From positions 18,695-34,889 of the forward strand of contig DIRC01000051.1 of the NCBI GenBank assembly GCA_002427465.1: DNA of 16,195 nucleotides, given 5' to 3'. Below the pieces are notes generated by a model, which worked only from the letters and a program-made list of their open reading frames with translations, ran no database searches and was not told the DNA's origin. Made by a program: the position numbers and the translations under genes. Shown in pieces: positions 13,725 through 16,195 of the stretch; the stretch's first letter is position 1, and each line of letters begins with the position of its first letter. Source of the stretch: Clostridiales bacterium UBA5446 (GTDB taxonomy: Bacteria; Bacillota; Clostridia; Oscillospirales; Oscillospiraceae).

Positions 13725-14901
13725 CGGCAAAATTGCAGAAATAGTTCTGTACAATAACAATAGGCGTTCCCTTATCCCCGCTTCCGCTGGTAAGGTCGCA
13801 AAGGGAGCCGACCAGATCTGTGAGATGACGGGGCGTGGTGCCTTCGGAGGCCATGCTGCCCTTCAGGTCCGTATCCTTCCGCCGGATGCTATCACGGATC
13901 GCCTCTGTAAGGGCTTCGCCGCTGAGGCCGCTGAATTCGTTGTCGGCAAGGTATTTCAGTTTCAGCTCGTTTGGCAGGCCCCTCAGGCCGGCGGTAAAGC
14001 CGGGGCTGACAACGGGGTCGGCCAGCTCCCATATCCGCCCGGATGGGTCCTTGAACGCCCCGTCGCCGTAAACCATGGCTTCAATCTTGACGCCGATGCG
14101 CGCCAAAAGCTCGGCCTGTATCCCCTCGGCAACGGCCTGGGCGTTTTTCGGGAACAGCTTGACCCTGTCCTCGGACGCCTTGTTGGAGCCGAGAAGTCCG
14201 AACACGGGATTGTATCCGCTGCCGTTTACGGGCTCGTTCAGGATGTCGCACAGGGTGAGCACGTTTTTTCCGCCGGCGGCCAGGATACGCCTGCGCGTGC
14301 GTTCGCGGGTGTGTATATCGCAGCACAGGATGTTATCGGCCAGGGAAGCGGCCGCCTGCGCATGGTTGGCAAATATAATCTCGGTTTCGGCGCCGGCTTC
14401 CCGGATCAGGGATTCATAATAATCCACATAGTCAACGCCGGTAAAGGGGTGATTCGGGCTGCCGAATATCCGCCGATAGTCGTCAAGGCTCAACACGTCC
14501 GTGTAGGGATTGATGCCGTGCTTATCCATCAGATCATCGTCGAACAGCCGGTTGCCAACCTCGTCAGAGGGGTAGGAGAGGACAAGAATTATTTTTTTCG
14601 CCCCTGCCGCGATGCCGCGAAGGCATAAGGAAAAGCGGTTGCGGGACAGGATGGGGAAAATCACGGCGACAGTGCCGCCGCCTAGCTTGCGCCTGACGTC
14701 GTCGGCAATATCGTCTACGGAAGCATAGTTTCCATCCGCCCTGGCCACAACGGATTCTGTCACGGCAACTATGTCCCGCTGGCGGAGAGAAAATCCATCC
14801 TCAACGGCAGCGGCGACTACGGCATCGGCAACAATCCTGATAATATCGTCGCCGTCTCTGATGATAGGGGCACGGATACCTCTTGAAATAACACCGGGCA
14901 T
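13720..14901 (-). CDS. CofE-like protein (coenzyme F420-0:L-glutamate ligase family)
   Basis: Protein of 393 aa. Segments such as VYGDGAFKDPSGRIWELADP (about residues 279-298), SPGFTAGLRGLPNELKLKYLADN and an N-terminal GDDIIRIVADAV...VAVTESVVARADG match the CofE-like family found in Bacillota. True CofE adds gamma-linked glutamate to coenzyme F420 in archaea and actinobacteria using GTP. Clostridia generally do not make F420, and no other F420 gene is in this window, so the substrate here is probably different. IRDSIRRKDTDLKGS and PRHLTDLVGSLCDLTSGSGD lie near the C-terminus. The ATG at 14901 has GGAGG seven bases upstream. The gene lies downstream of the ZIP gene on the same strand with an 85-base gap, so it may share its transcript. 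No clear promoter of its own was found. Confidence 0.8.
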   Translation of the reverse strand: MPGVISRGIRAPIIRDGDDIIRIVADAVVAAAVEDGFSLRQRDIVAVTESVVARADGNYASVDDIADDVRRKLGGGTVAVIFPILSRNRFSLCLRGIAAGAKKIILVLSYPSDEVGNRLFDDDLMDKHGINPYTDVLSLDDYRRIFGSPNHPFTGVDYVDYYESLIREAGAETEIIFANHAQAAASLADNILCCDIHTRERTRRRILAAGGKNVLTLCDILNEPVNGSGYNPVFGLLGSNKASEDRVKLFPKNAQAVAEGIQAELLARIGVKIEAMVYGDGAFKDPSGRIWELADPVVSPGFTAGLRGLPNELKLKYLADNEFSGLSGEALTEAIRDSIRRKDTDLKGSMASEGTTPRHLTDLVGSLCDLTSGSGDKGTPIVIVQNYFCNFAE

Positions 14902-14986
14902 AGTTTGGCCTCCATAGACTAAAATAATTTATCTGCTATTCTCAGCTTGCTGCGCAATGAAAAGCCAGCTTTGCGGCAATTCATTT

Positions 14987-15862
14987 TTATAAGTGGATCA
15001 AAAGCAGCCCGATGAGAATGCCGAAAACAACAGCGAGGGAAGGGAGCTTGGAGCGCCACATCAGGACAGCCTCCGGAATGAGCTCGCCCAGCACCACATA
15101 AAGCATGGCGCCGGAGGCGAAGCTTAGCGAGAAGGACAGCCACAGGGGGCTTGTAGTTCCCAGGCAATAACCCAGGATGGCGCCCAGCATAGTTGGGGTG
15201 CCGGAAAGCGCGGCTATCAGCAGGGCATTGGGTTTTGAGGCGCCACCGGAAATCAGCGGGACGGCTACGGCCATGCCTTCCGGGATGTTGTGCAGGCCGA
15301 TGATGGCTGCCATGAGAATACCGGTACCCTCAAAAACATTCGCATTGGGAGAGGCGGCGTATGCCGCGCCGATCACCATCCCCTCCGGTACGTTGTGGAG
15401 CGCGATGGCGCAGGCCATCACGATGCCGGCAACAAGCAGGTCGCCACCGGAATACGTCTCGCTGGCTTTAAAAAGCTTTTCGCGCCGTACGTAATAGTTG
15501 CTGTGGATCAGTTCGTTCAGGGCGTCGGAGGTTCCGGGGCGGTGTGCGCCGATGCGGTCAAGCTCATGGTCGGCGGCATCGTCAATCCACAGGTTCAGGA
15601 GCCAGACGATCAGATAACCCACGGCAATGCCGAAAACGACGAACAGGATATTCATCGGCCGGTCGGCGCTTTCGGGGTTAATGGAGGCGGGGATCATGTC
15701 AAAGCAGACGATGCCGATCATAATGCCACCGGCGAAACTTAGGAGCAGGCTGACCGTCCGGCTTGAGTCGCGGCGGAAAAGAAGGGAGATGGCGCCGCCT
15801 ATGCCCGTTCCGCCGATACCCGCGGCGGCGGTGATGATCAGAACCCATTCGAACGTACGCAA
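14987..15862 (-). CDS. ZIP-family metal transporter
   Basis: Integral membrane transporter for divalent metals (zinc, possibly iron or manganese) into the cytoplasm, 291 aa with eight expected helices. The two metal-site helices carry HNVPEG (residues 156-161) and HNIPEG (191-196), the signature pair of the ZIP family; GEL-IPEA lies near the C-terminus. A hydrophilic loop of about 55 residues between helices 3 and 4 contains His residues (DDAADHELDRIGAHRPG). The start is taken as TTG at 15862, eight bases after GGGGGG. The frame remains open to 16030 with ATG codons, but those upstream residues lack ZIP character and cross the promoter. GTG at 15871 is a possible alternative but sits on the ribosome binding site. 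Confidence 0.9.
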   Translation of the reverse strand: MRTFEWVLIITAAAGIGGTGIGGAISLLFRRDSSRTVSLLLSFAGGIMIGIVCFDMIPASINPESADRPMNILFVVFGIAVGYLIVWLLNLWIDDAADHELDRIGAHRPGTSDALNELIHSNYYVRREKLFKASETYSGGDLLVAGIVMACAIALHNVPEGMVIGAAYAASPNANVFEGTGILMAAIIGLHNIPEGMAVAVPLISGGASKPNALLIAALSGTPTMLGAILGYCLGTTSPLWLSFSLSFASGAMLYVVLGELIPEAVLMWRSKLPSLAVVFGILIGLLLIHL

Positions 15863-15884
15863 CAGATGCACCCCCCGCCGAAAA

Positions 15885-15904
15885 GTGTACATGCCAGTAT
15901 ACAC
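15885..15904. promoter_or_regulatory. Candidate operator GTGTA-N10-TACAC over the ZIP promoter
   Basis: Half-sites GTGTA (15885-15889) and TACAC (15900-15904) are symmetric around 15894.5 and cover the -10 box (15896-15901) and predicted transcription start. This is where a metalloregulator operator would be expected for a metal importer. The regulator is not in the window. Confidence 0.4.
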
Positions 15905-15925
15905 CAACTTGGAATGGAGGGTCAA
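15896..15925 (-). promoter_or_regulatory. Proximal sigma-A promoter of the ZIP gene
   Basis: Minus strand: -35 TTGACC (15925-15920), 18-bp spacer, -10 TATACT (15901-15896). Transcription should begin near 15889, leaving a short leader before the TTG start at 15862. Confidence 0.75.
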
Positions 15926-15960
15926 GAAATTTACGCCGCGCCGAAAAGCATTTGGCGTCA

Positions 15961-15977
15961 CCAATTGTCGAAATTGG
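15961..15977. repeat. 17-bp interrupted palindrome CCAATT-N5-AATTGG
   Basis: CCAATT (15961-15966) and AATTGG (15972-15977) with spacer GTCGA. It lies between the two leftward promoters of the ZIP gene. It may be a second regulator site; nothing more can be said. Confidence 0.35.
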
Positions 15978-16018
15978 CATTCCAGATCAAAAACGATCAT
16001 TTTAATGCGTACAACGTA

Positions 16019-16047
16019 TTTATATCGCAAGTATTGCCGTCTGTCAA
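16019..16047 (-). promoter_or_regulatory. Distal leftward promoter toward the ZIP gene
   Basis: Minus strand: -35 TTGACA (16047-16042), 17-bp spacer, -10 TATAAA (16024-16019). Start near 16012, about 150 bases before the ZIP start codon. Its -35 forms one half of the palindrome TGTCAA-TC-TTGACA shared with the tRNA promoter. Confidence 0.6.
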
Positions 16048-16049
16048 TC

Positions 16050-16078
16050 TTGACAAAAGAATTTCACTATGCTATCAT
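16050..16078 (+). promoter_or_regulatory. Promoter of the tRNA-Ser gene
   Basis: -35 TTGACA (16050-16055), 17-bp spacer, -10 TATCAT (16073-16078). Transcription should begin near 16085, 26 bases before the mature tRNA 5' end. Confidence 0.8.
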
Positions 16079-16081
16079 ATC

Positions 16082-16104
16082 AAAGCTAACCCAGTTTTAG
16101 CTTT
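16082..16104 (+). repeat. Hairpin in the pre-tRNA leader
   Basis: AAAGCTAA (16082-16089) and TTAGCTTT (16097-16104) form an 8-bp stem with loop CCCAGTT, between the predicted transcription start and the tRNA. The first bases of the stem may lie before the transcript start. It could help separate leader from tRNA for RNase P. Confidence 0.5.
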
Positions 16105-16110
16105 CGGCTT

Positions 16111-16195
16111 GGAGAAGTACCCAAGTGGCCGAAGGGGCTCCCCTGCTAAGGGAGTAGTACGTGATGAGCGTAGCGAGGGTTCAAATCCCTCCTTC
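16111..16195 (+). tRNA. tRNA-Ser (anticodon GCU), 3' end cut by window edge
   Basis: The acceptor 5' strand is GGAGAAG (16111-16117). The anticodon stem CTCCC (16138-16142) pairs with GGGAG (16150-16154) around loop CTGCTAA, giving anticodon GCT at 16145-16147, which reads AGC and AGU serine codons. A long variable arm (TAGTACGTGATGAGCGTAGC region) marks it as class II, as expected for serine. The T arm is GAGGG-TTCAAAT-CCCTC. The window ends after CTTC of the 3' acceptor strand, so the last three pairing bases, discriminator and any encoded CCA are outside. Confidence 0.95.

Noticed and set aside
13666..14628. 320-codon plus-strand open frame
   Set aside because: Mostly antisense to the CofE-like gene, crosses a terminator hairpin and has no ribosome binding site.
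9901..14901. ACACCGGGCAT repeated near 9901 and near 14891
   Set aside because: An 11-base match in different contexts (promoter spacer versus start codon region); likely coincidence.
14941..14985. AAAGC/GCTTT motif between the ZIP and CofE-like genes as a terminator
   Set aside because: The arms are separated by only two bases, so a stable RNA hairpin cannot form.
1..16195. CRISPR arrays, phage genes or a recognised defence system
   Set aside because: No regularly spaced repeats, cas-like motifs, phage structural genes or known defence families were seen.

Overview
The window looks like a chromosomal segment of a spore-forming, anaerobic member of the Clostridia (Bacillota) with a fairly GC-rich genome. 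The evidence is a complete spoIIAA-spoIIAB-sigF sporulation operon, a T-box leader, consensus sigma-A promoters with purine-rich ribosome binding sites, and a thioredoxin-reductase-like flavoprotein of the type described in clostridia. I cannot name the species.

Layout from left to right. (1) 1-938: the 5' part of glnS on the minus strand, running off the left edge, and a compact divergent promoter region shared with the next gene. (2) 939-1757: a short thioredoxin-reductase-like flavoprotein that keeps its FAD site and redox CxxC but has lost the NADPH-binding motifs. (3) 1777-5926: a near-consensus promoter, a valine-specific T-box leader with a clear antiterminator/terminator switch, then valS and a threonine ammonia-lyase gene as one operon. 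(4) 5895-8206, minus strand: an operon for a DUF2975 membrane protein, a small HTH regulator and a large DUF4173-type membrane protein. Its terminator is embedded in the last codons of the convergent ilvA gene. (5) 8198-8246: a perfect 22-bp inverted repeat between that operon and spoIIA. (6) 8340-9884: spoIIAA, spoIIAB and sigF with translationally coupled ATGA overlaps, then a terminator. (7) 9891-13202: a promoter almost on top of the start codon of a PcrA/UvrD-type helicase gene, followed by an EamA-family transporter gene. (8) 13203-13719: no intact gene, but a frameshifted minus-strand remnant of a large serine recombinase, a 32-bp palindrome and a plus-strand terminator. (9) 13720-15862, minus strand: a CofE-like (F420-0:glutamate ligase family) protein and a ZIP metal transporter. 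(10) 15863-16195: two back-to-back promoters sharing a palindromic -35 region, one reading toward the ZIP gene and one into a tRNA-Ser(GCU) gene cut by the right edge.

Most genes are housekeeping: translation, DNA repair and sporulation. The least explained parts are the DUF2975/HTH/DUF4173 module with its large inverted repeat, the pyridine-nucleotide-site-less flavoprotein, the CofE-like orphan and the recombinase scar. Promoters, operators and terminators were found by eye, and protein families were assigned from recognised motifs without a database search.
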